From: Dryocosmus kuriphilus
Lineage: Eukaryota; Arthropoda; Insecta; Hymenoptera; Cynipidae
Assembly (NCBI GenBank): GCA_038277395.1
Contig: CM076190.1
Span: 187,676,001 to 187,740,000, forward strand
DNA length: 64,000 nucleotides
Reading direction: 5' to 3'
Shown here: in pieces, positions 11,424 through 22,509 of the stretch
Layout of the letters: every line of letters begins with the position of its first letter
How positions within the stretch are numbered: position 1 is the first letter of the stretch
Notes under the pieces: generated by a model
What the model saw: the letters and a program-made list of their open reading frames with translations, nothing else
What the model was told of the DNA's origin: nothing
Database searches by the model: none
Program-made: the position numbers and the translations under genes

Positions 11424-12551
11424 TTTACAATATTGCATTCTTAATGTTCCAATAAAGTTAAAAATATTATAGAATTGCCTTCTCATATTAAAATCTTTTA
11501 TTTTTTACGCTTCCAATTAATTTATACACTATACAGACATAAATAAATTTATATACTTTGAATAAACAATTAGCAATTTTTCACTATCGAATTAGGGTGT
11601 CGTCTAATTGGATTCCTAGTTTTCTACTACTACTCTCTCCTACTTAGGTTTGCATCATGCCAGATCACTTTTTAATTTGCAGAAATATTTATTTACAATG
11701 AATAATATAATAAATAATACAATAAATATAATATAACAATATAATAATAATATAGTAATATAATAAATTCATTATTTAAAAAGTAATTACAATTTTTGAA
11801 ATAAAAGTTCTTTCCTTGCTTAAAAAAAATTCTGTTTAATTCTCTAAAATTCATATTGTCATAATGGAAATGCTTAAATTAGTATTAAAGTTTTGGTGCA
11901 ACCCCCCCCCCCCCCCCCCTTCCCTCTAAAAAAACCTTTAGATTCGCGTCTGCGTATACTGATATATTTTCTATTATTTTCCAGAATCTCAGCGTGATAT
12001 ATTTTTTCGCATAGAAATAAGAAGGCGAACAAATATACGAGGAAAAAATGAAAAATTATTCAAGTTATTTCTTCATCTGACCACACATATATCTTTTTCG
12101 TAAATACAGACAAATCATAGACGATTACCTTATACAGGAATGAATTTTCCAGGGCAGAGAAAAATTCCAGTGTAAGTTTATTAATCTTGAAAGGATTAGT
12201 CGATTAGTAAGAATATTTATCTCACTCATTAGTGGGAAACAGCGTATTGCTTCATGAAAATATATTAATTTATTTAGAGATTCATCTACTAGGAAGAACA
12301 AATTATATAAAAATGGAAAACGTATAAAATAGAAAAGCCTAATAAAAGATTACGATTGTGTAACACTTTCAACTTTACAGAAACAAAAAGAAGGCAATTA
12401 TAAAATGTGAGTTTGGAGATATTTTTTGAAAATTTATAAAAATTTGTCTTCAGATTTTATACTTAATCTTTAACTAATTATCACAGGCCGACAAATTTCA
12501 GACCCAGAAACCAGACTATACTTTTCCGAAGGTTTTGGATGCACCGAACAC
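11424..12551. other. AT-rich spacer with an 18-C run
   Basis: No gene is recognised. It contains AT-rich low-complexity sequence (TAATATAATAAT-type, about 11698-11770) and an uninterrupted run of 18 cytosines at 11902-11919. Confidence 0.4.
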
Positions 12552-13414
12552 TTGGGCCTAGGGAGATAAGCATGTAAAAAGTGCCCCCGAGCGTATCAGA
12601 CCCATATTGGTACCATATATTGGGACCTATGTAAGTAAAAGATCCTGCAAATTTCAATCTTAAAATTTCATTTTATTAGGAGTTATGGAGTAAGAAGAAA
12701 ATTCTAAAAAGTCATTTTTCTCGAAAACGTAGAAACTTATTTTGATGAAAAAAAATATATGTTATATAGGTCAACGGTACCAACATATGTAGATATATTT
12801 AAAAAAATTTTGTCTAAAAATACGCACAAGAAATTTTTTTGAATTCTTCAAGCATTTTTTTGGAGGTTATGTTTTAGAGTCACACCTACAATCTTGCTCT
12901 CAAAATAAACCCTGAAATGTCTACTTCAAGATATATTTTTCCCAGATTTTTTGTGGATGTACTTCATCGCCGAAAATGACGAAAATCATGCATGCCGCAC
13001 GGCACATAGTACACCCGTGACCCAGCCGGACACATCGAACTCCACTGACTGGTTAACACTTCATTAGGCTAATTAAGCAGTTGGTGGAATAACTGTGTAC
13101 TTACCTTATAATGAATCACTTACTTTTAATTTTATTTTGTACATAAATAGTATTATGAAAAACAAATGTGACTTTTAAAAATGTTACCCTTTAGTGAAAT
13201 TGCGATTACTGTGATATGACGTGGCAAATCAGAAGTAAAAGTCGAAAAATGTAATTCGTGAAAAACTATTGCAGAGATTGTTATATTCTATTCATATAAG
13301 TTATTCAAATAAGAATCGTCTGCAGTTAGCCTGTAAAAATTATAGTTTCCAGAGTTCACCATGAGGAGGTTGCAATACGATTCCGAAGTTTTTGGCGGAG
13401 TAATTTCTTGAAAG

Positions 13415-14125
13415 TGTAAGTTCCCTTGCCTCTCATAAAATGGGGTGCTGGATTATTTTGAATCCCCTTGCCTCTCACAAAATGGGGTGCTGGATTATTG
13501 TGAGTCCTCTTGCCTCTCGCAAAACGGGGTGCTTCTTTATTGTGAGTCCCCTTGCCTCTCACAACATGAGGTGCTTTTTTATTGTGAGTTCCATTGCCTC
13601 TCATAACATGGAGTGCTTTCTTATTGTGAGTCCCCTTGACTTTTACAAAACAGGGTGCTTTTTTATTGTGATTCCCCTTGTGTCTCACAATACGGGGTGC
13701 TTTTTTATTGTGAGTCCCCTTGTCTCTCACGAAATGGGCTGCTGGATTATTGTAAGTCCCCTTGCCTCTCACAACATGGAGTGCTCTTTTATTGCGAGTC
13801 CCCTTTCCTCTCATAACAGAGGGTGCTTTTTTATTGTGAGTCCCCTTGCCTCTCACAAAATTGGATGCTTATGTATTATGAGGCCTCTCACTTCTCACAA
13901 AATCGGGTGCTTTTTTAATGTGAGGCCCCTCGCCTCTCGCAAAATGGGACGCTTTTTTATTGTGAATCGCCTTGCCTCTCACAAAACGGGGTGCTCTTTT
14001 ATTGAGAGTCCCCTAGCCTCTCACAAAATGTGGTGCTTTTTTATTGTGAGTCCCCCAGCCTCGCACAAAAGAGGGTGCTTTTTTATTGTGAGTCCTCTTG
14101 CCTCTCACAAAACGGGGTGTTTTTT
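13415..14125. repeat. 42-bp tandem array, left arm (about 16 units)
   Basis: The period is 42 bp; successive copies of TGGGGTGCT-type sequence start at 13441, 13483 and so on. The core is CCTTGCCTCTCACAAAATGG followed by GGTGCT and TTTATTGTGAGT. Because 42 is 14 codons, both strands stay open over long stretches: 13440-14150 on plus (repeating GCFFIVSPLASHKT) and 13356-13856 on minus (repeating RGKGTHNKKAPxxV). I read these as by-products of the repeat, not genes. Confidence 0.88.
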
Positions 14126-14204
14126 ACTTGAAACGAGATTATTTCTTTAATCTTCATCGCTGTCATTCTCAATTACTGGAATATAATTATTTTTCTTAAA
14201 TACT

Positions 14205-14440
14205 TCGTTTTGTGAGAGGCAAGGGGACTCACAATAAAAAAGCACCCCGTTTCGTGAGAGGCAAGGGGACTCACAATAAAGAAGCACCTCGTTTTGTGAA
14301 AGACAAGGGGACTCACAATAAGCCAGCACCCCATTTTGTGAGAGGCAAGGGGACTCAAAAAAATCCAGCACCCCATTTTGTGAGGAGCAACGAGATTCAC
14401 AATAAAAAAGCATTCGGTTTTGTGAGAAGCAAGGGGACTT
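14205..14440. repeat. 42-bp tandem array, right arm (about 5.5 units, inverted)
   Basis: The same 42-bp unit as in the left arm, in reverse orientation (TTTTGTGAGAGGCAAGGGGA followed by CTCACAATAAA). The plus strand stays open from 14212 to 14568, running out of the array into the arm. Confidence 0.85.
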
Positions 14441-15302
14441 ACACTTTCAAAAAATTACTCCGACAAAAATTTGAAATCGTATTGCAACCTCCTCATGGTA
14501 AACTCTGGAAACTATCATTTTTACAGGCTACTGCAGACGATTCTTATTTCAGTAATTTATATGAATAGAATATAGCAATCTTTTGCAACAATTTTTCACG
14601 AATTACATTTTTCGACTTTTACTTCTAATGTGCCACGTCATATCACAGTAATCGTAATTTCACTAACGGGTAACATTTTTAAAAGTCACATTTGTCTTTC
14701 ATAACACTATTTATGTACAAAATAAAATAAAAAATAAGTGATTTCTTATAATACAAGTACACAGTTATTCTACCAACTGCTTAATTAGCCTAATAAAGTG
14801 TTAACCATTCAGTGGAGTTCGATGTGTCCGGCTGGGTCACGAGTGTATTGTTTGCCGTGCGGCATGCATGATTTTCATTATTTTCGGCGATGAAGTACCA
14901 CCACAAAAAATCTGGGAAAAATATATCTTGAAGCAGACATTTCAGGGTTTCTTTTGAGAGAAAGATTGTAGGTGTGACTCTAAAATATAACCTCCAAAAA
15001 AATGTTTGAAGAATTCAAAAACAAATTTTTGTCCGTATTTTATTTAGCCAAATTTTTTTAGAAAAATTTATTTATATTACTCTTGTTGATCCCTATAACA
15101 TATATTCTTTTCATCAAAATCGGTTAATACGTTTTCGAGAAAAATGACATTCTTGAATTTTCTTCCCCCTCTATAACTCCTAAAAAAATGAAATTTTAAG
15201 ATTGAAAGCAGGATCTTTTACTCACATAAGTGCCAATATATGGTACCAATATGGGCCTGATACGCTCGGGGGCACTTTTTACATGCTTATCCCCCTGGGC
15301 CC

Positions 15303-16012
15303 TTTGGCCTCAAAATTGCTCTTTCACGTCAGATTTTCGAGATATCCTAACCTAAAAGTGCGAAAAACGCATTCTTGCGCTACATTTGAGGTTATGTAGC
15401 ATCGCAAATAAATTTTTTCACAAAAAAATACAAACAGATGATTAAAGTGTAACTCTTGCCCTTTCAAGTGCCGTTGAGTTTGCTAGAATATCTTTTTTTT
15501 TTCAAGATATTCAACTTTGAAATTTTTGAATTTCAGGAGTTTGTGGGGGTGTGGGGTAATAGAATCACGATAATTTTTGAGAAACCATTTTTGCTCATTG
15601 AAGCCTTTTTTAAATTTTTCAAGAAATTTTTACTACTTACATTTAGCATTCCCGTGTCTTCCATAGTATAAATATATTTTTTATTCGCAATTTAAAGAAA
15701 TTTAATCAGCCGGAAGTCAGTAAACTCTCGGTGAAGATATACAAACTTTACTGCAAAACGCGTACTCGAAAACTTAAAATGTTCTCTTGCTCTTGTCTTC
15801 GTCAAAGATGAACTGCAAATGCGAAGTGATGACTCTGAGGGGTACATTTGACATGACATTAATGAACTATCAACCAATGAAATGATAGGTGTCTTGAAAT
15901 GGAAAATTTAGTAGAACAAGCCTGTACGAATCAAGAACTTTTCATTCATGAAAACGAAATCCTAGAAGACCACTTCCATTTAAGTTAAACCTGAAATTTT
16001 ATACCTAAGGTA
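15303..16012. other. AT-rich spacer
   Basis: Nothing recognisable between the foldback element and the next mariner. Confidence 0.4.
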
Positions 16013-16961
16013 CGAGGCACGTCCAGGAAGTAAGTGTACTGGTACTCTCACAGCTGTAGTGAATACTTTTTCGACATGTTGGCAACACTGCCGCGCAGCC
16101 TGACCCCTCCCCTTTAAAACGAGACCAATCCGAGGTTAGTGTGTTTAAAACTCTTGACGCAGTAGCATCTCTCGCGAAAAATGTCGATCGCATCTCCCGC
16201 CAAGTGCGAAATTCGCGCCGTCATTCGCTACCTCGTTGTGAAGAGAAAAGCTCCAGCTGAGATTTATAATGTGGTGAAAACTGTTTACGGTAATGGAGCT
16301 ATGAATCGTACGAGTGTGTACAAGTGGTGTCACGAATTTAAAAATGGCCGTAGTTCCCTGCATGACGATCAGAAGAGCGGAAGACCTTCAATTGTGACTG
16401 ACGAACTTGTGGAAAGAATCAAGATTGCGGTCCGTGACGATCGCAGATTAACGTTAGATGATCTTTCTGTGATGTTTCCGCAAATCTCCAGATCTCTGTT
16501 ACACGAAAAAATCACAGAAACTCTCGGATATCGGAAATTGTCTGCGAGGTGGGTCCCAAAACAGCTGACAATGCCAAAACTCACACGGCCAATGGCACGA
16601 AGCAACTCCTGGACTCTCTTGGATTGGACGTTTTGAACCACCCCCCGTATTCCCCTGACCGGGCCCCTTCAGATTTCCATCTCTTCACTTCCCTGAAGGT
16701 GCACAGGGGCGAAGACAAGTTTTCAACGGACCAGGAGGTGAAGGGGAGGTGGAGAAGTGGGCGAAAGGGCTAGCGGGAGACTTCTTCGAGGCAGGCATAA
16801 AAAAATTGATCCCGCGGCTCACCACTTGCATCGAGAGGGATGGTGACTATGTTGAATAATAACTTACATATGTACAAGTATAACCAACTATGTTTTTGTT
16901 TTAATAAATTTTGTTTGAAGCCTAGATAAATTGAGTACACTTACTTTCTGGACGTGCCTCG
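16013..16961 (+). mobile_element. Mariner element with internal deletion
   Basis: Ends CGAGGCACGTCCAGGAAGTA at 16013 and the complement finishing at 16961, flanked by TA (16011-16012 and 16962-16963). At 949 bp it is about 350 bp shorter than a full mariner; the missing part is in the transposase. It belongs to a different mariner family from those at 345, 39782 and 57160. Confidence 0.93.
16181..16859 (+). pseudogene. Mariner transposase, internally deleted
   Basis: Starts MSIASPAKCEIRAV at 16181 with a complete N-terminal helix-turn-helix region (SGRPSIVTDELVERI, then ARWVPKQLT). After about residue 128 the sequence jumps to a DNAKTHTA motif, so the segment with the first catalytic aspartate is deleted. 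The C-terminal HPPYSPDRAPSDFHLF follows in another frame, with 34 residues between the second and third aspartates. A second frame change precedes the end (GDYVE, stop at 16857-16859). It cannot be catalytic; it may once have been mobilised by an intact relative. Confidence 0.85.
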
Positions 16962-16963
16962 TA

Positions 16964-18539
16964 TAAGAAAAATCCTGTTTCGATTCTAAACTTTTGTACG
17001 ACCATTTACAGCCGTACCTGTGGGGTATACGTATACTGTCCTATGACTAATTTAGAACATTCAAAGAGGAAAATTTAACCAGCGTTTTGGAGGGCGTCTC
17101 GTACCAAGTCCCTGTTTCTATCACAGTAATATTCCGCCTAACCCTAAGCCAGCCAAAAATTGACCTGGCCTGTTCGGTTTAAGAAAGTCAGTAATTCTAC
17201 AAGAAATACTTCAATCTGAAAATATTATTTATCCTGACATTATTCATATATAAGATTCTCAAGTTATAAAAAAATTGAAAGATTCAAAATTATTTTATAA
17301 AAAAAAAACATTTTATACAATTTAAGAAAAAAAAGCTAAAAACATGAAAAAAAGTGAGTGGCTAAATTTTACATTTTGTCGTGCATAATTCGAATGTTGC
17401 AAAATCAAATGGAAAATTTTGTTATTCACTTTTTTACACAAATGAACTTTTTTCAATACGTAGCTTATGAAATTATTATCTCTTAGGCCCGGAAAAGTAT
17501 CCTTATTAGAAAAATTCAAAATGTTTTTTCTATCCCCAAAATCTTGTTCAAGAATCAAATTGTAAATCTTAAATTCTTCAGGAATATAATACAATACATA
17601 AAAACTCTCTTACCTTCGCAATTTCATCTCGAAGTTATTAATATTTGAGGACTGATAATCGTCATGATGAACAATGAATAATAATCACATTAATCACAAT
17701 AATCACTGTTAATATAAACAGCACGATGTTTCGACAACGAGATGACACGCGCAACTGTTTGGTCCAGTGCGTTAACACGAAATACTTTCATTGATGTTTA
17801 CAAGGGACAACATTATTCTCCTCGAATTCATGTACTATGCACTATACTTTTTAGAAATTTTACTGAATAAATTTAAGTCTTTTTATCATTCTCAGTTTGA
17901 TGAAAAAGACATATTTGAAAAATATTTTCTTCTATCCGCTTTGTCAGTGTTTCTCAGAGAGCTTGGAATTATATGCCTACCTGCGAAACTAAAATTGCCA
18001 TGCTGCGAGATAATCTTCACAAGTAATACGTTACAGATTTTGCACTTCATCAACTGGGAGTAATCACTAAATTACGTGTTACTTAAAGCTCCCAATACTT
18101 GAAATGTTACTTTTCATTTTGAATTATTTTCTACGCATTTTTTCGAAATTCTACACTTAAGGAATATTTTGGGCATTTTTCAAATACTGAGGCAGTTTTT
18201 GTTTAATCATTTTTTTATAAAATTTTAGTGCTTTTTAAAAAAACACGTAAACTCGCGCTCGTCTTCAGCAATTTTAAGAAAAAAACAAAACTTCTTGTTT
18301 CTTATACAACTCATTTTTCAACAACATATTTACATAATTTCAGTATAATTGCGATAAAACTTAAACAGATTTTTTTCAAATACTATGTTTTATGAAAAAA
18401 AAAATTTTCAATTGATCAATCGAAATAGACTATGCACAACTATCAATTTTTTTTTAGGAATGTAATTTCTTAGGTATAACTGCATGTACGATTTAAATTA
18501 TTACTTTAAAATATGTGTAGAAATATCCTATATAGAGCA
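16964..18539. other. AT-rich region without a supported gene
   Basis: Two 90-codon open frames (17322-17594 minus, 17791-18063 plus) show no recognisable domain. On the minus strand, ATGAAATTGCGAAG followed by GTAAGAGAG at about 17610 could be a short first exon with a splice donor, but this is weak. Confidence 0.3.
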
Positions 18540-19770
18540 CAAAAAAAATCTGCAAGCTGCGCGGGCACATACTCATCGCGCGCCGCGCTTCGCGCGAAGT
18601 GTGAGCGCGCCTAGGGTGCGCGTCTGTTGGCACTCGCGCTTCGCGCTCAGTGCTTATGGATCGTATAAACCTTTAAATTAAAAATTACAAAAGAAATTAT
18701 TTTACTTAAGGCTCTATCGCCCTTAAGAAATACATTCTCATCATGACACTCGCGCTTCGCGCTCGATAATTACATTTTTTTAAAACACATTGTAGATTGG
18801 TAAAGTTTTTTAGTGATTTTCCAAATTTTCGCAATAGAGGATTTCGATTCTTAAAAGTAAAACGATGAATCTTATACATAAATTTTGTAGCTCTTTCCAA
18901 GGTGAATAATTCTTCTTGTTAATATTTTCTCATATCTTGCACAGTTTTGCTGAAAAGTGGTTTTCTTTATATTTCATATTATATTTCACGAATAACTCAA
19001 AAACTACGCGTCTGTTCAAAAAAATGACGGAAAGCAGATTTGTAGATCCTTTGAGGCGAACAACTTTGTTCATTATTATTTTTCCGTATCTTTTATAGTT
19101 TGGCGGGATATTTGAAATTTTTTATTTTTAATAACGTTTTATCGATTAATACAAAAGCCGTGCATTCTGTCAAAAAATGGTTAAAACAAAATTTGTAGAT
19201 CTTTTTAAATTGAACAACTTTGTTCTTTGCCATTTTTTTGTATCTTGAGTATTTTCTGGGAAACCAGAGTTTTTTAATTTTAATAGCGTTTTCTTGGTTA
19301 AATCAAAAACCATTCATTTGATTAAAAAACGGTTAAGACAAAATTTGTAGATTTTTTTAAGATGAACAATTTTACTTTCTTACATTTTTTTTATCTCTCA
19401 TAGTTTAGCCGGAAAATGGATTTTTGATTTTGTGAAAACCGTTTTTGATGGATAAAACCATAACCGTTGGTCAAAAACCGCTGGTTAACGAACTCGTCCT
19501 TTCTTTTTATCCCTTAAAGAAGTGTATCAGTGCGCACTCCAATCCGATTAGTCCTTCGAAAGTTATCGTGGGAACAGGCTCCGACGACGACAACGACGAC
19601 AACAACGACGACGACAACAACAACAACGATGGCAACGACAATAGACAGACAGACCGTCGTAGAAACCGTTTTTTCGGATTCACGAGGTCTCAAAATGTGG
19701 AGATTTGATGAAATCCGCGAAAGTCAAATTTTGCATAAATCTAATACCTTCTCTGATGAGAATGTAATAT
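18540..19770 (+). repeat. GC-island dispersed repeat, copy 2
   Basis: The same family as 2676-3890, in forward orientation. It starts AAAAAATCTGC, with the GC-rich cluster at 18560-18770 (including CGCGCTTCGCGCGAAG) and degenerate units of about 155 bp at 18890-19440. An ACGACAACGACGACAAC simple repeat lies near 19580-19640, and the terminal hairpin CTTCTCTGATGAGAATG at about 19749. The open frame 19445-19708 is low-complexity coding of the simple repeat (runs of D and N) and not a gene. Confidence 0.85.
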
Positions 19771-21462
19771 ATAATCATTTTTCATTGAAAATTGGTGCTT
19801 GTTTTCGAAAGAAGGAAACAAATATTAGTCAATCTGAGTAAGCCTCGTTAAACATGTTCGTTTCTCGTAGTATAATCAAAGAGACGGAGAAAGAATAAGG
19901 AAAAAAGTGAGAGGTTGCTTTTGTTGCCTCGATTCTATATTCGCCTACTTCATCTATGTTACATACTTGTCTCTAATGAATCGTAAATATGTTATTGTTG
20001 GAAGAATTATTTATCTCGGATACACCTGTCTATGTGCTTTATCAGATTATTCATTAGAAATTATGGTCCTTAAAAAATTTTTTGAAAGTGTTAAGCTTAT
20101 AATGGTTTTTTGATATAAAAGGATGATTTCCTTCGTCACCTCTATAGATCCTGACAATTTTGAAACTTTCTTGCGTTTCCTTCATGCATTTTTATTTTTA
20201 AATTAAATTTTTTTTAAATTTATTCTTTGAATCCCTTTTCAATTTCAATATATTCCTCCATTTCCGTAATATATTTTTATGAACGAATAAAATATTATTT
20301 CTTAATATACACAACTAATAATTTTTTTAGTTTTGGACAGTTATTTTGTAACGTATCTATGGCTTTTCTTCATTTCAGTGTCGTAGATTTATTGTTGATA
20401 AATTACAATTTAGCTTCTACTTTTCGTACTATTTTTTCAGCTTCGCGACAAAATATACAAAAGAATTCAGTACTTTTAATTGAAAAAATGTTAAGGATGA
20501 AAAACAAATTTAATATAGAAACATTAAAGAGTTTTTTCCGTTACTTATGCTACCTCAAAGTTTACACTTTGAATACATGTTTTCAGTACGACAAATGAAA
20601 CCCTGCCCTACAATCGCTCAGTTTTGAAATATTATTTCTAATGTCTTTAATTGACAATTTTTCTTGATTGATAAAGATAGAAGTGCTTTTACAAAATCAA
20701 TAAATGAACGATATTTCAAACTTCTTTGTAAAATGTTAGAAAATTTATAAAAAAATTTATAAAAACTGACAAAGATTTAGTTTTAGCTCTTCATCAAACA
20801 TTTTCCAGATATTTGGCCGATAGTAAAACATTCTTTTAAATATTTTAAGATGTTTTTCAAATCATTTTTATTTTTGCATAAGCTTGAGAATTGATGACAT
20901 TAGAAGCTTTGTCTAAAAATTATTTTCAGTTGTAAATTTTTTCTGCAAAGAGGAACAATAAAGATGTTTGTAGGTTCAATGATAAAAATTATTCTTTATG
21001 GTAAAATGTTCCCTTTGTATAATGTTTGAATATTTTTCAGTTTCTCGGCACTTGTAGAAAATAATATTGTCGGAACTTTGCACTAATTTTAAGTTATAAA
21101 GTTCAAGTTTATTGTAAGTTATTTCACTATTCTACTATTCAAGACATCTGATTAAAGAACCATCACAGAAATTTTTTCTTGAATTATACTTTCATTTAGT
21201 GTGTTTCGAAGTGACACATATGTTTATTTCATACGCTGCAGTAGATCGTTTTAATGAAACTTGGTAAAATCTTTATGTGAAATATAACTTAATTTTAGTT
21301 TTGCGTTAGTGTTTACATAAAAATATTGTTTCTTTTTGGAATAAATTTTTAGCTTTTTTCATTTATAGAAAGTATCGAAATATTCATTTTAACGTTTTTC
21401 ATTAACAATTTTTCTTGATTGATATAGATAGACGCGCTTTTACAAAATGCTAAATTTATTAA
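19771..21462. other. AT-rich spacer with a short direct repeat
   Basis: No supported gene; the 123-codon open frame at 20227-20598 has no recognisable feature. A direct repeat of about 50 bp (TTTTTCTTGATTGATA core) occurs at about 20645-20695 and 21405-21450. Confidence 0.4.
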
Positions 21463-21529
21463 CTATTTTCCATTTCTGGAAAGTCTCATTATAGGGTTTA
21501 GAGAGGAAACGAACCGCAGTCTGAATGCC

Positions 21530-22408
21530 ATGCAAAAGAGAGGAGTTGAGATCTGGGAGGAAATGAGGAAAGTTAGAGAAAAGTGGGAAGAATGGGATCT
21601 GGTGTGGCGGCAAGAAAATGATGAGGTTTGGAAACAGTTGCAGGGTATCGGGAAAAAGAAAAGAATGAGTGAAACGGAGAGAAAACTTGATATGGAAAAG
21701 TTGGAAGCAAGAGTGATAAATCTAGAATGTAAGTCTGAGGACAGAAAGAAAGTGGACGAATGGGTAAGAGAAGGAGAGAAAATAAAAGCATTGAATGAGA
21801 ATGTTATCCTAGAAAATGTGAGAATGAAATCAAGATTGAGAGAATTATAAAGGAGAATGGAAATAGAAGAGAAGACGAAACGTTGTAGAAATATAGTGAT
21901 TAGAGGAATGAAAGTCGATAGTGAATCAGGAAGAGAAGAAGTGGAAATATTGTTAGGGGAAATTGAGACAAACGTACATCTAGAAGCGGTAAATGGAGTG
22001 AGAAGGTAGAATAAAGGTAAATTGAGTGTATATATAGTGAAAGTGAAAAGTGAGGAAGAAAAAGATGATACTATGAGAAAAAAGAAAGCTTTAAAGTGGA
22101 GAGGAGAAAGGATAGAGGAGGATATGACGTGGAATGAAAGAAGAAGAAAGTGGATGATGGAACAAAGAGCATGGAGTGAAAGAATGAAAGGGGACATGGT
22201 ATGGATAGGGAAAGTGATGTGGGTAAACGGTAATGTGTGGATATTGAATGAAGAGAAAGAAAAATTGTGTGAAATGTATAGGGACGGTACATGGCGACGA
22301 GGGGAAGAAACAAAGGCTAGTGGTAGAAGGCAGTATATAATGGAAACAGTAGAGGCTGAAAGGAAAGAAGGAGGAGAAGGCGAGGCGACGGGCTTTCCAC
22401 AAAAATAG
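21530..22408 (+). pseudogene. LINE ORF1 (coiled coil plus RRM-like domain)
   Basis: A single frame runs from MQKRGVEIWEEMRK to ATGFPQK with two in-frame stops (21848-21850 and near 22006). The first part (21530-21850) is rich in E, K, R and L and probably a coiled coil. The second part contains NIVIRGM and later KGKLSVYIVKV, resembling the RNA-binding domain of L1-like ORF1 proteins. The family coats the element RNA. It is purine-rich on the coding strand, giving K/E/R-rich protein. The long minus-strand frames here (21463-22419, 22091-22795) are antisense artefacts of this bias. Confidence 0.7.
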
Positions 22409-22509
22409 GGAGGGGGCATAAAAGAGAAGGAAGAGAGAAAAGAAGGAAAAAAGAAAGAAGAGAGAAAGGAAGGAAAAAAGAAAGAAGAGAGAAAGGAAGG
22501 AAAAAAGAA

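Larger units (their letters stand above)
12552..15302. mobile_element. Long-armed foldback element with 42-bp repeat arrays
   Basis: The outer arms (about 12552-13420 and 14440-15302) are reverse complements. Examples are CCAGCCGGACACATCGAACT near 13021 and its inverse near 14819, and GGATAAGCATGTAAAAAGTG-type sequence at both outer ends. Inside the arms lie 42-bp arrays in opposite orientation: about 16 units on the left, about 5.5 on the right. A short unique centre lies at about 14125-14200. Unequal unit numbers and point differences show that the arms are old. The structure resembles Drosophila FB elements, whose long inverted repeats also contain short tandem repeats. No transposase is encoded. 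Confidence 0.85.

Noticed and set aside
11902..11919. Functional poly(C) element
   Set aside because: A bare homopolymer with no surrounding signal; length may also be unreliable in sequencing.
13440..14150. 236-codon plus frame and opposing 166-codon minus frame
   Set aside because: Both are products of a 42-bp repeat whose length is a multiple of three; no start context, splice sites or domain.
19445..19708. Aspartate/asparagine-rich protein
   Set aside because: Translation of the GAC/AAC simple repeat in the GC-island family.
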